From Enterococcus mundtii (GTDB taxonomy: Bacteria; Bacillota; Bacilli; Lactobacillales; Enterococcaceae): a stretch of 64,000 nt of DNA. Below are positions 27,059 through 35,281 of this stretch, one piece after another. The stretch spans positions 558,001 to 622,000 of the forward strand of contig NZ_AP019810.1 in NCBI RefSeq assembly GCF_013394305.1. The letters are read 5' to 3'. Below the pieces are notes generated by a model, which searched no databases, was not told where the DNA came from, and was given only the letters and a program-made list of their open reading frames with translations. Both the position numbers and the translations under genes were made by a program. Numbering within the stretch: the first letter of the stretch is position 1; each line of letters begins with the position of its first letter.

Positions 27059-27175
27059 GGATAACCGGTGCTCAAGAGCAACTCTTCAATAGTAAGGCGA
27101 AACGTGAAAAAATATGGAAAGCTATTTTCCCACGTTTCGCCTTACTATTCGGAGCTGACCGGCTTTCTCACAACC
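27059..27175 (-). repeat. Structured interspersed repeat, family 1, single copy
   Basis: A 117-base element starting GGTTGTGAGAAAG five bases after the era stop and ending CACCGGTTATC. Its centre is a perfect stem (GTAAGGCGAAACGTG, complement at the other side) around the constant loop GAAAATAGCTTTCCATATTT. Three and a half further copies follow pepQ at 62436. It may also terminate or stabilise era mRNA. Confidence 0.8.
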
Positions 27176-27179
27176 TTGT

Positions 27180-28079
27180 TTAATACTCGTCTTGACGATA
27201 TCCAAAGTCTTGTAAATAGACTCGTTTGTCTCGCCAATCTTTTTGGACTTTTACCCAAAGTTCTAGAAAGACTTTGTCCCCTAGCAGATTCTCAATATCT
27301 CTTCGTGCTTTTGTTCCGATGTCTTTCAGCATCTTACCGCCTTTACCGATTATGATTCCTTTTTGACTATCCCGCTCGACAATGATCGTAGCTTGGATAT
27401 GGATTTTATTATTCTCATTACGTTTCATCGTATCGATGACTACTGCGACTGAATGGGGTACTTCATCTCGTGTCAAAAACAAGACTTTTTCCCGAATCAA
27501 TTCAGAAACGATAAAATACTCCGGATGGTCAGTGACTTGATCGTCTGGGAAATATTGCGGGCCTTCAGGCATTTCGTCCACTAAGACCTCCATCAAACGT
27601 TCGACATTGTTTCCTTCTGTCGCAGAGATCGGAACAACTTGGGCAAACTCCATTTGTGAGGAATAATCTTCAATGATCCCTAATAACTCATCTGGATGGA
27701 CTTTGTCGATCTTATTGATCACTAAATATACCGGTGATTGGACATTTTTCAAGCGTTCGATGATGAAATCGTCGCCTTTTCCTCTTTTTTGATCGGCGCT
27801 GATCATGAACAATACCGCATCAACTTCACGTAAAGCACTATAAGCTGTTTCTACCATAAAATCGCCTAAGCGATGTTTGGGTTTATGGATTCCAGGTGTA
27901 TCAATAAAGATCAATTGTGCTTCAGGAGTCGTATACACTCCTTGGATCTTATTTCTTGTCGTTTGCGCTTTATCACTCATGATCGCGATTTTTTGACCAA
28001 CGATCCGATTGAGCAACGTCGATTTACCAACATTTGGTCGTCCGACGATTGCTACAAATCCAGATTTATGTTCTGACAT
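27180..28079 (-). CDS. era: GTPase Era
   Basis: A 299-residue GTPase that binds the 3' end of 16S rRNA during 30S assembly. G1 is [10 protein letters not shown]3 DTPG, G4 NKID, and a C-terminal KH domain carries [14 protein letters not shown]. The ATG at 28079 follows AAAAGGAG; upstream in-frame codons overlap dgkA. It is part of the pgpH-ybeY-dgkA-era-recO block. Confidence 0.98.
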   Translation of the reverse strand: MSEHKSGFVAIVGRPNVGKSTLLNRIVGQKIAIMSDKAQTTRNKIQGVYTTPEAQLIFIDTPGIHKPKHRLGDFMVETAYSALREVDAVLFMISADQKRGKGDDFIIERLKNVQSPVYLVINKIDKVHPDELLGIIEDYSSQMEFAQVVPISATEGNNVERLMEVLVDEMPEGPQYFPDDQVTDHPEYFIVSELIREKVLFLTRDEVPHSVAVVIDTMKRNENNKIHIQATIIVERDSQKGIIIGKGGKMLKDIGTKARRDIENLLGDKVFLELWVKVQKDWRDKRVYLQDFGYRQDEY

Positions 28080-28092
28080 AATTACTCTCCTT

Positions 28093-28506
28093 TTAATTAA
28101 AAAACAGTTGATAGATTTTTGGACCAAATAAGATGATCCCCACGATTACAGCGAAGCAAGCAGTCAATAACACTGCCCCAGCTGCCATATCTTTGATTTT
28201 TTTCCCAATGGGATGAAAATGGAAGTCTGTGAACATATCCACTACATTCTCAAACACAGTGTTCATGATTTCGACGATCCATACGAGAAAGACTGAAAGG
28301 AGCAACCATAGCCACTCCATTCGATCCAATTGAAAGATGAACCCCATGATCAGAGCAATGATCCCAAGAGCCACATGTTTCTTCATATTTCTTTCTTCAT
28401 CAAAAACGGTTTTGACTCCTTGTAAAGCAAACTCCACTGACATCAAAAAATGTTTGTTTTTATCTACTTTTTGTTCTTCTCTTTTATCTTTTAAGTCCAT
28501 AAGCAT
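28093..28506 (-). CDS. dgkA: Diacylglycerol/undecaprenol kinase family protein
   Basis: A 137-residue membrane kinase with three helices and the family motif [13 protein letters not shown] plus [12 protein letters not shown]. In Gram-positive relatives the substrate is undecaprenol rather than diacylglycerol, recycling the cell-wall lipid carrier. It overlaps the end of ybeY by 23 bases, so the start is constrained: ATG at 28506 or 28500, neither with a strong ribosome site, pointing to translational coupling. Confidence 0.9.
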   Translation of the reverse strand: MLMDLKDKREEQKVDKNKHFLMSVEFALQGVKTVFDEERNMKKHVALGIIALIMGFIFQLDRMEWLWLLLSVFLVWIVEIMNTVFENVVDMFTDFHFHPIGKKIKDMAAGAVLLTACFAVIVGIILFGPKIYQLFFN

Positions 28507-28960
28507 CTAAAATCTCTTTCTGTAAGCCAAACATTTCCGCTTCATCTTCAGGTGTCATATGGTCGTAGCCGTTGATGTGTAAAAATCCATGGACGGCTAA
28601 GAAGCCTAGTTCGCGATCATAGGAGTGACCATATTCTTCAGCTTGTTCTTTTGCCCGATCGATTGAGATCATGATATCTCCCAATACACGAGGCATTGGC
28701 TCATCGTCCTCTTCAAAAATCACTGGGATCTCGTCTTCACCTTCATCTTCTAACGCAAAACTGATCACATCTGTTGGTGCGTCTTTGCCACGGTACGTAC
28801 GATTGATTTCTTGGATAGACGGATTATCCATGAAGGTCACCGACATTTCCGTCTCATCTGATAAAGAAAGTTTTTTTGCCGCAAATTGAAGCAATTCTTC
28901 AATTTCTTTGATTTTCGTTTCAGATACAGTGTTTGTTTCATCGATAAATGTAATATCCAT
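28484..28960 (-). CDS. ybeY: Endoribonuclease YbeY
   Basis: A 158-residue metal-dependent RNase acting in 16S rRNA 3'-end maturation and ribosome quality control. The three-His zinc site is [11 protein letters not shown]. The region [15 protein letters not shown] is typical. AAGGAAG precedes the ATG. The position between pgpH and dgkA is conserved. Confidence 0.97.
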   Translation of the reverse strand: MDITFIDETNTVSETKIKEIEELLQFAAKKLSLSDETEMSVTFMDNPSIQEINRTYRGKDAPTDVISFALEDEGEDEIPVIFEEDDEPMPRVLGDIMISIDRAKEQAEEYGHSYDRELGFLAVHGFLHINGYDHMTPEDEAEMFGLQKEILDAYGLKR

Positions 28961-28980
28961 TAGTCATCGCTTCCTTCTTG

Positions 28981-31170
28981 CTATTCTTTTTCTTGTTTCA
29001 TTTTTTCTGCTTCAGACTTCATTTTAGGGTATTTGATCCTTGAGTGGAAGGTACTGCTCAATCCACTAACAAGAGATTTTTCAACTTTGCGGATTTCTTT
29101 GAGTGTCAATCCACTATCATCAAGCTGACCATCAGAAATCCGTTCTTCAATCAAATTATGCACAAAAGCTTCGATTTTTTCACTGGTTGGATGATCCATC
29201 GCTCGCACAGCGGCTTCGCAACTATCCGCAATATTGACGATCCCAGCTTCCCGTGTTTGCGGTCTAGGGCCAGGGTAACGGAATTGTTCCTCTGTTACTT
29301 CGGGATTACGTTCTTTTGCTTTGATATAGAAATAACGCATCAAAGTCGTCCCATGATGTTGCTTGCAGATATCGATCACCATTTGTGGCATATCGTACTC
29401 TTCTAAAATCTTCGCACCGTCTGTCACATGCCCAAAAATAATTTGTTTACTATCTTCAGGAAGTAAAAAGTTATGGGGATTTTCCGCACCAGAAGGTAAG
29501 TTCTCCACGAAAAAGCTGGCATGTTTGATTTTGCCGATGTCATGGTAATAACAAGCCACACGTGTCAACAATGAACGCCCACCGATTTCAGCAACTGCAT
29601 TCGCACTCAGATTCGCAACCATCATACTATGATGATACGTTCCCGGTGCTTCTTCTAACAATTGCTTCAATAATGGATGGTTCGGGTTACTCAATTCATT
29701 TAGAACGATCACACTGTCGTCATTCACTAATAGCTCAATATAAGGGTGCAGACCAATCGTCAGTAAATACGACAGAAATGCGCCCATGAAGCCACATACA
29801 AGTGTTAACCAAGTGGTGCCATCGCTAAAGCTCATGCCTTGATAAACCACTAAAACGACATCCATCAATAACGGAAAGACAACGACCCACATGATTGCTG
29901 GGAACCATTGTTCTGAAATACGTTGCCGTTTTAAAATGGCTGCTAAAAAGCCGGCAAATAGGTACGAGACCAAAATCACAGTCAAGAAATTCGTACCGAT
30001 CGAATTGTAAAAAATGAATAGCGCTGAAACTGCTTGGAATAACGCAGCCATGATACCCGCTCTTCGATTCAAGAAAAAGTTTAAGACAAGCGGTACAAAC
30101 GCTGCTGGGTAAAGTAACGGAATATACGTCGCTTGCTCTGTTTGAAAGACTTGGAAAAATTTCATCAATAAAATACTGATGGACATCGCTGTTACGTAGA
30201 AAAGAATATACTCTGTTCGTTTGAATAGATCTTTATACTGTAGTGAATTGTAGAATAACACACCAATTTGCAATAATACCGCTAGAATCATAGCGACAAG
30301 AGGAAAAATCGAAGTAGATTGACTCGTCAAACCTAACAACTCTAATTTTTTCATAGCAGCTGCATCGATTTGATTCCCTTCACGAACAATGATCTCCCCT
30401 TGGAAAATCATGACGGGTTGGATGGAGTCACGTGCCTCTTGCTTCAACTCTTCTGTTCGTTTTTCATTTAGCACATCATTCACAACAATGCCCTGATCGA
30501 CTAAATAGCGGATCATTTCTTGTTGTTCTGCCGAAACATTCAAATACTGGATCTTATCATTTGCTTCTTGTTTGAAATTATCTAAATCACTTTCTCGAAC
30601 TTGCTTACTCATTTGTTCGTCGATCAATTTCAAGCTTTCATCACGAACCGTCGTAATCTCGCTTTCTGACATATTCATGATCGTTGAGTAAAAACTATTT
30701 GGTAATTTTTGGTAGAACGCGACATCATCCGCATTTGAACTTTCGAATATTCGTTTCAATGCGGCTATCCGTTCTTCTACTGTTGGCTTTGGAACATTTT
30801 CATCTTCTTTTGCCTTACTGACTTTTTCTTCGTATTGTTTGTCGATCGTGTCATTCGCACGATCGATCAAAACAAACAGTTGATTGATCCGACGATCTTG
30901 TTCCGAAGCTAGGTCACTTTGGTAGGTGTACTCAGGTGTCACTGCTTCAGCTGCTAATTTCCTTTTTTGTTCGGTTTCTTCCGTGTTCTCAATCGTTTTA
31001 TTGGCACGGATACTTTCTTCCGCTACTTGTCCCTCTCTAAAATCATTGGGCTTTTGCTTCACGCTGCTAAACGTGATCCCACACATCAATAGAAAGAAAA
31101 GCAATAAGAGAAAAGGTGCTGCAGCTTTCCCTAATTTCGCTTGAAGCTGCTGCAATATTTTGTTCAACAT
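28981..31170 (-). CDS. pgpH: 7TM-HD cyclic-di-AMP phosphodiesterase PgpH
   Basis: A 729-residue membrane enzyme: one N-terminal helix, a long extracytoplasmic 7TMR-HDED domain (about 45-275), seven helices (about 285-480) and a cytosolic HD domain with HHSMMVANLS, YYHDIGKIKH and FGHVTDG. Members hydrolyse c-di-AMP to pApA, linking it to potassium and osmolyte control. GGAGGATT precedes the ATG. It is 21 bases after phoH. Confidence 0.95.
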   Translation of the reverse strand: MLNKILQQLQAKLGKAAAPFLLLLFFLLMCGITFSSVKQKPNDFREGQVAEESIRANKTIENTEETEQKRKLAAEAVTPEYTYQSDLASEQDRRINQLFVLIDRANDTIDKQYEEKVSKAKEDENVPKPTVEERIAALKRIFESSNADDVAFYQKLPNSFYSTIMNMSESEITTVRDESLKLIDEQMSKQVRESDLDNFKQEANDKIQYLNVSAEQQEMIRYLVDQGIVVNDVLNEKRTEELKQEARDSIQPVMIFQGEIIVREGNQIDAAAMKKLELLGLTSQSTSIFPLVAMILAVLLQIGVLFYNSLQYKDLFKRTEYILFYVTAMSISILLMKFFQVFQTEQATYIPLLYPAAFVPLVLNFFLNRRAGIMAALFQAVSALFIFYNSIGTNFLTVILVSYLFAGFLAAILKRQRISEQWFPAIMWVVVFPLLMDVVLVVYQGMSFSDGTTWLTLVCGFMGAFLSYLLTIGLHPYIELLVNDDSVIVLNELSNPNHPLLKQLLEEAPGTYHHSMMVANLSANAVAEIGGRSLLTRVACYYHDIGKIKHASFFVENLPSGAENPHNFLLPEDSKQIIFGHVTDGAKILEEYDMPQMVIDICKQHHGTTLMRYFYIKAKERNPEVTEEQFRYPGPRPQTREAGIVNIADSCEAAVRAMDHPTSEKIEAFVHNLIEERISDGQLDDSGLTLKEIRKVEKSLVSGLSSTFHSRIKYPKMKSEAEKMKQEKE

Positions 31171-31191
31171 GTGGTAATCCTCCTAAAAAAG

Positions 31192-32163
31192 CTATTCTTG
31201 ATGAAGATCCGCTTTTTCATAAGCTTTGATGATTTCTGCCACGACAGGGTGACGAACGACATCACTAGCTTCAAAATTCACAAAATCGATTTTTTTGATT
31301 TGTTTGAGTGTTCGTTCTGCATGGATCAATCCACTCATTGTCCCTTTTGGTAAATCGATTTGGCTCGTGTCCCCATTGACGATCATTTTTGACTGATAGC
31401 CAAGCCGAGTCAAAAACATTTTCATTTGGGCGACTGTTGTGTTTTGCGCCTCATCCAAAATCACAAAGGCATCATCTAACGTTCTACCACGCATATATGC
31501 AAGTGGTGCAATCTCGATGATTCCTCGCTCCATCAAACGATTGGTATGATCCAACCCAAAAATCTGGTACAGTGCATCATAAACTGGTCGTAAATATGGA
31601 TCGACTTTTTCCTTCAGATCTCCAGGTAAGAATCCAAGATTTTCACCTGCTTCGACGGCTGGACGAGTCAAGATGATTTTTTGGACTTCGCCTTTTTTTA
31701 AGGCAGCAATCGCTAATACGACAGCCAAAAATGTTTTCCCAGTACCAGCTGGTCCTACGCCAAAGACCACATCATGTTTGGCGACAGAATCGACGTATTT
31801 TTTTTGTCCGCTGTTTTTGACACGGATCGGTTTGCCATTGCGATCTTTGACGATCTCTTGTTCATACATCTCAACAAAATAGTCCAATGTCCCTTTTTGA
31901 GCCATTTTCAAGGCAGTGACCACATCAGGCATACTGATATGGATCCCTCGTTTGATCAATTCTTGTAACGTTCGGATGACGGAAGCAGCCAAAGAAATAT
32001 CGGTTTCTTCCCCGATGATCTGGATCACTTCACCTCTTGTGTGGATCGTCGTTTCAGTTGTTTCTTCGATCAGTTTGATATGTTTATCATGTGACCCTAA
32101 AAGCATACTGATATCATCAGTTGCTGTTAATCTAATATCCAAAGAACTAGACGCTTCTGTCAA
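31192..32163 (-). CDS. phoH: PhoH-family ATPase
   Basis: A 323-residue P-loop ATPase with an N-terminal KH-like region and the ATPase core (GPAGTGKTFLAV, DEAQNTT, GDTSQIDLP). Family members are associated with RNA metabolism; the exact role is unsettled. The start codon is TTG, eight bases after AAGGAG. It is the first gene of a phoH-pgpH-ybeY-dgkA-era(-recO) operon. Confidence 0.95.
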   Translation of the reverse strand: MTEASSSLDIRLTATDDISMLLGSHDKHIKLIEETTETTIHTRGEVIQIIGEETDISLAASVIRTLQELIKRGIHISMPDVVTALKMAQKGTLDYFVEMYEQEIVKDRNGKPIRVKNSGQKKYVDSVAKHDVVFGVGPAGTGKTFLAVVLAIAALKKGEVQKIILTRPAVEAGENLGFLPGDLKEKVDPYLRPVYDALYQIFGLDHTNRLMERGIIEIAPLAYMRGRTLDDAFVILDEAQNTTVAQMKMFLTRLGYQSKMIVNGDTSQIDLPKGTMSGLIHAERTLKQIKKIDFVNFEASDVVRHPVVAEIIKAYEKADLHQE

Positions 32164-32450
32164 AAATAGACATCTCCTTTATTTCAAATCGTTCTTACCT
32201 ATTCTACCATAATCATGAAAAACTATATAGCGAATAAAATGAGACGACTTGAGAAAAAAGTTTTAATTTGGATTACTGAGACAAAACGTTCTTCAACTAA
32301 AACAACCTAATCATTTAGTAACTAGCAGAGATACCTGACTTTGATCATCAGTTGTCCGATTTATTTTAATCTATGAATCTTTTGTCAAGTAACAACAAAC
32401 GTTTTTAAACAAAAAAATATTGATCAAAAAACTATTCTTTTAATGAACAC
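32164..32450. other. Intergenic region between yqeY terminator and phoH
   Basis: About 290 bases of AT-rich DNA. A TAGAAT -10-like box lies about 45 bases before phoH; its -35 is not canonical. I see no small gene and no repeat. Confidence 0.4.
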
Positions 32451-32484
32451 AAAAAAACTACAGACACTTTCGCGTCCGTAGTTT
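32451..32484 (-). terminator. rpsU-yqeY terminator
   Basis: AAACTACAGAC pairs with GTCCGTAGTTT (32455-32465, 32474-32484) with one mismatch and is followed by seven T on the minus strand. Confidence 0.88.
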
Positions 32485-32496
32485 CGTTTGCTAAGA

Positions 32497-32943
32497 TTAA
32501 GACTGCAATAGTTCTTTTACGATAGCATTTACTTGATTTCCATCAGCTTTTCCTTTGACTTTAGGCATGATAACTCCCATGACTTTACCAAATTCTTTTG
32601 CAGATGAAGCACCTGTTTGCGTGATCGCATCTTGAACAAGTTGTCGAATTTCTTCTTCAGAAAGTTGCTCTGGCATATACTTTTCGACTATCACAATTTC
32701 ACTTTTCACTTTTTCAGCTAAATCGTCACGTCCAGCTTCCTCGAATTCATGCAAAGAATCACGGCGTTGTTTCATTTCGCGAGACAACACTGTTAGTTCT
32801 TCTTCTTCTGTCAAGTCGTGACCTTCTTTAATTTGCTCGTTTTGTATAGATGACTTGATCATACGAATCACCTGTAAAGATTCTTTATCTTTAGCTTTCA
32901 TCGCTGTCTTCATGTCATCGTTCAATCTACTTAGTAGTGACAC
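32497..32943 (-). CDS. yqeY: GatB/YqeY domain protein
   Basis: A 148-residue protein resembling the tRNA-binding tail domain of GatB ([50 protein letters not shown]). Its role is unknown, perhaps tRNA-related. It starts with GTG, eight bases after GGAG. It follows rpsU by 26 bases, a conserved pairing. Confidence 0.95.
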   Translation of the reverse strand: MSLLSRLNDDMKTAMKAKDKESLQVIRMIKSSIQNEQIKEGHDLTEEEELTVLSREMKQRRDSLHEFEEAGRDDLAEKVKSEIVIVEKYMPEQLSEEEIRQLVQDAITQTGASSAKEFGKVMGVIMPKVKGKADGNQVNAIVKELLQS

Positions 32944-32969
32944 ACTACCAACTCCAATTCATCAAAGAA

Positions 32970-33146
32970 CTAGAATTTTTTGCGTTTTCTAGCTGCTTCA
33001 GATTTTTTCTTACGCTTTACACTTGGTTTTTCGTAGAATTCACGTTTACGAGATTCTTGTAAAGTACCCGCTTTTGACACGGAACGTTTGAAGCGACGAA
33101 GAGCATCGTCAAGTGATTCGTTTTTGCGAACGACTGTTTTTGACAT
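32970..33146 (-). CDS. rpsU: 30S ribosomal protein S21
   Basis: A 58-residue very basic protein, [20 protein letters not shown] at the N-terminus and a Lys/Arg-rich tail ending ARKRKKF. S21 sits near the 16S 3' end and aids initiation. A GGAGGGAGGG ribosome site lies seven bases before the ATG, and an excellent promoter is 85 bases upstream. Confidence 0.98.
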   Translation of the reverse strand: MSKTVVRKNESLDDALRRFKRSVSKAGTLQESRKREFYEKPSVKRKKKSEAARKRKKF

Positions 33147-33230
33147 ATTAATTCCCTCCCTCCGAGCTTAAAAAGTAACCGTAATTGTTATTGAAATGTT
33201 AATCTCAAGAAACAAGACTGTTCTATAAAC

Positions 33231-33259
33231 ATTATAGCTAAAGCAGTTTTGACCGTCAA
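33231..33259 (-). promoter_or_regulatory. rpsU promoter
   Basis: TTGACG (complement of 33254-33259) and TATAAT (complement of 33231-33236) are 17 bases apart. Confidence 0.88.
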
Positions 33260-33310
33260 GAGAATCTTATGATTTTTTTAAATAATCACCTGTTATTTTA
33301 TTGAAAATTA

Positions 33311-33739
33311 TTATTGACAGCTCTCACAGCGACCAAATATCTCAAAGCGATGCCCTTCAATGGTACACCCACTGAGTTGTTCTTCAAAATAATTCATTGG
33401 ACACATATGGATTTCTTTTGTCGTCCCACAAACGGTACATATGAAGTGGTGATGATGCCCAATCTCGCCTTGACAACAATGAAAACGGAATTTCATTTCT
33501 CCATTTAGATCCGTTTCTTCCAAAAGATCTAACTCTGAAAAGTCATGTAAATTACGATAGATCGTATCATAGCTGACTCCTTTAAATTCCTGACTCATGT
33601 AGTCAAAGACTTCTTTTGCAGAGACGTAACGATTTCGTTTGATTAAATATGCGAGTAATGCTTCTCGCTTTTTCGTGTATTTGAACCCGTTATTTTTCAA
33701 TGTTTCTAAAGATTGTTCGATCAATGTTTGTTTATTCAT
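33311..33739 (-). CDS. zur: Fur-family regulator, Zur-like
   Basis: A 142-residue metal-dependent repressor. The winged-helix domain contains VSYDTIYRNLHDF. The dimer domain has GHHHHFICTVCG, HMCPM, and a terminal GRCESC structural zinc site. HHHHFICTxCG with CP matches Zur rather than Fur or PerR, but the metal is inferred. The ATG at 33739 lies seven bases after GGGGG; two more ATG codons just upstream are possible starts. Confidence 0.87.
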   Translation of the reverse strand: MNKQTLIEQSLETLKNNGFKYTKKREALLAYLIKRNRYVSAKEVFDYMSQEFKGVSYDTIYRNLHDFSELDLLEETDLNGEMKFRFHCCQGEIGHHHHFICTVCGTTKEIHMCPMNYFEEQLSGCTIEGHRFEIFGRCESCQ

Positions 33740-33789
33740 CATTATCCCCCAAATCAAAATGATTACGAAGTATGTACACTCGAGTATGG

Positions 33790-33795
33790 TATAAT
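33790..33795 (+). promoter_or_regulatory. ppsR extended -10 promoter
   Basis: TATAAT at 33790-33795 preceded by TGG, an extended -10 form, lies 36 bases before the ppsR start. No clear -35 is visible. Confidence 0.6.
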
Positions 33796-33830
33796 AAACC
33801 TAAAAAAAAAGCAAGCGAGGTTTTTTATTT

Positions 33831-34688
33831 ATGACTGCCGAATCAAATGAAGTCGTCACCTTTTTTGTCATTTCAGACTCTGCAGGTGAAACAGCAACAA
33901 AATTAGCCCAAGCCACAATGGCGCAATATCCATCTATCGAATTTAGTTTATTTCGACGAACTTTTGTGACTGATCCAGAGACGTTGCAACGCGCACTAAA
34001 TGATGCATTGTCAGAACAAGCATTAGTTCTCCATACATTGATCAACCAAGAATTGGTGGATTTAACAAATGAATTTTGTCAAAAAAACAAATTATACAGC
34101 TTTGATGTATTGACCCCGCCAATTGCAGAAATCGAGCGCTTGACTGGCATCAAACCGACACGTCAACCAGGGGCACTTCACTTATTGAATGAAAATTATT
34201 TCAAACGAATCAAAGCGATGGAGTTTGCGGTGAAATATGACGACGGAAAAGATCCTCGAGGTTTTTTGGAAGCCGATGTCGTCTTACTTGGTGTTTCCAG
34301 AACTTCTAAAACACCATTAAGTTTGTTTTTAGCCAATAAAAATTTAAAAGTAGCGAATCTCCCACTGATACCTCAAGCACATATCCCTAAACAGTTGTGG
34401 GAAATCGATCCGAAGAAGATTGTTGGATTAACAAATAACCCTGATATTTTAAATAACATTCGTAAAGAACGCATGCGTTCATATGGCCTGAATCCAGATA
34501 CTGCGTACTCCGATATCGAAAAAATTCGTGCAGAATTGGAATTTGCCAATGAACTTTATGAAAAATTAGGGTGTGTCGTCATCAATGTTGCTTCTCTTTC
34601 CATTGAAGAAACAGCATCATTGATATTGAATGAGTTAGAGCTGGAAGACCATAGCTATTACGGCACAGAAACTTCGGAAGAGAAATAG
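33831..34688 (+). CDS. ppsR: Pyruvate dikinase regulatory protein (kinase/pyrophosphorylase, DUF299)
   Basis: A 285-residue bifunctional Ser/Thr kinase and phosphorylase family member (YqfL type). These enzymes switch pyruvate, phosphate dikinase or PEP synthase off and on using ADP and Pi. It has VISDSAGETA at the N-terminus and the P-loop-like GVSRTSKTPLSLFLA in the middle. The target dikinase is not in the window. It is divergent from zur, and its mRNA would run into a long hairpin repeat. Confidence 0.92.
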   Translation: MTAESNEVVTFFVISDSAGETATKLAQATMAQYPSIEFSLFRRTFVTDPETLQRALNDALSEQALVLHTLINQELVDLTNEFCQKNKLYSFDVLTPPIAEIERLTGIKPTRQPGALHLLNENYFKRIKAMEFAVKYDDGKDPRGFLEADVVLLGVSRTSKTPLSLFLANKNLKVANLPLIPQAHIPKQLWEIDPKKIVGLTNNPDILNNIRKERMRSYGLNPDTAYSDIEKIRAELEFANELYEKLGCVVINVASLSIEETASLILNELELEDHSYYGTETSEEK

Positions 34689-34729
34689 CTTTTTATTATC
34701 TTTTTAAATGATAAAAATAGGAGTTGATC

Positions 34730-34893
34730 GAGGTCGGGACAGAAGTGTTCAACCTCGAGAAATAAGGCGCCATCCACGAAAATTGTTCTTCAAATTTTTG
34801 TGGATGGCGCCTTATTTCCGAAGTGGTTACTTCTGTTCCCGCCGTTTATTCGGTTTTAGGTGGTACAAGAGGACCAATGTCCCAGACACTTTC
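34730..34893 (+). repeat. Structured interspersed repeat, family 2, copy 1
   Basis: A 160-base element. The outer stem is GGGACAGAAGT with ACTTCTGTTCCC; the inner stem is GAAATAAGGCGCCATCCAC with its exact complement, around a loop containing GTTCTTC. It is nearly identical to copy 2 at 37089 and is inverted in copy 3, which is split by an IS. It probably terminates ppsR mRNA. Confidence 0.85.
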
Positions 34894-34916
34894 AAATCCT
34901 TTTTTAATGACTTTAG

Positions 34917-35216
34917 TTAGCTTTTTTGATGCTCTACATGTTTGATCGTTTGTTCTAAAATATCTAATACATGAAAGTCATCTAAACTGTAAAGGATCGT
35001 TTTTCCTTCACGTCGTGATTTCACCACGTGGTTTTCACGTAACAACCGTAATTGATGAGACACAGCCGATTGTTCCATTTGAACAGATTGACTGATCGAC
35101 GTCACATTTTTTTCACCATCTTTTAAATAAAGTAAAATATTCAAACGTGTCGGATCACTTAATACCTTGAATAATTGACTCACTTTTTCTACTTTAATGT
35201 TTTGATTCCCCGACAA
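34917..35216 (-). CDS. czrA: ArsR/SmtB-family zinc repressor, CzrA-like
   Basis: A 99-residue winged-helix metal sensor. The recognition helix is in QMEQSAVSHQLRLLRE. The last helix keeps the CzrA alpha-5 site exactly: D-x-H-x10-H-x2-H in DDFHVLDILEQTIKHVEH. It therefore most likely senses Zn or Co. The start is TTG at 35216, five bases after GGAGGTG. No transporter is adjacent; the likely target is the cadA operator region near 1.8 kb, and it may also regulate itself through a palindrome in its promoter. Confidence 0.9.
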   Translation of the reverse strand: MSGNQNIKVEKVSQLFKVLSDPTRLNILLYLKDGEKNVTSISQSVQMEQSAVSHQLRLLRENHVVKSRREGKTILYSLDDFHVLDILEQTIKHVEHQKS

Positions 35217-35228
35217 ACGATTCACCTC

Positions 35229-35277
35229 CAAAAAAAGACTGACTACTAAAGTGTACCACTTTTTTCGTCAGTCTCAA
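35229..35277 (-). promoter_or_regulatory. pgcA terminator with czrA promoter and operator inside it
   Basis: AGACTGAC (35237-35244) pairs with GTCAGTCT (35267-35274); on the minus strand seven T follow, then the czrA ribosome site. A promoter overlaps it: TTGAGA (complement of 35272-35277), 16 bases, TACACT (complement of 35250-35255). Over the -10 sits the palindrome AAAGTGTACCACTTT (35248-35262), a candidate autoregulatory operator. Confidence 0.6.
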
Positions 35278-35281
35278 CTGT

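Noticed and set aside
33740-33780. Possible Zur box (ATTACGA half-site) between zur and ppsR
   Set aside because: Only one half-site is convincing (GATTACGA); the other half is too degenerate to claim an operator.
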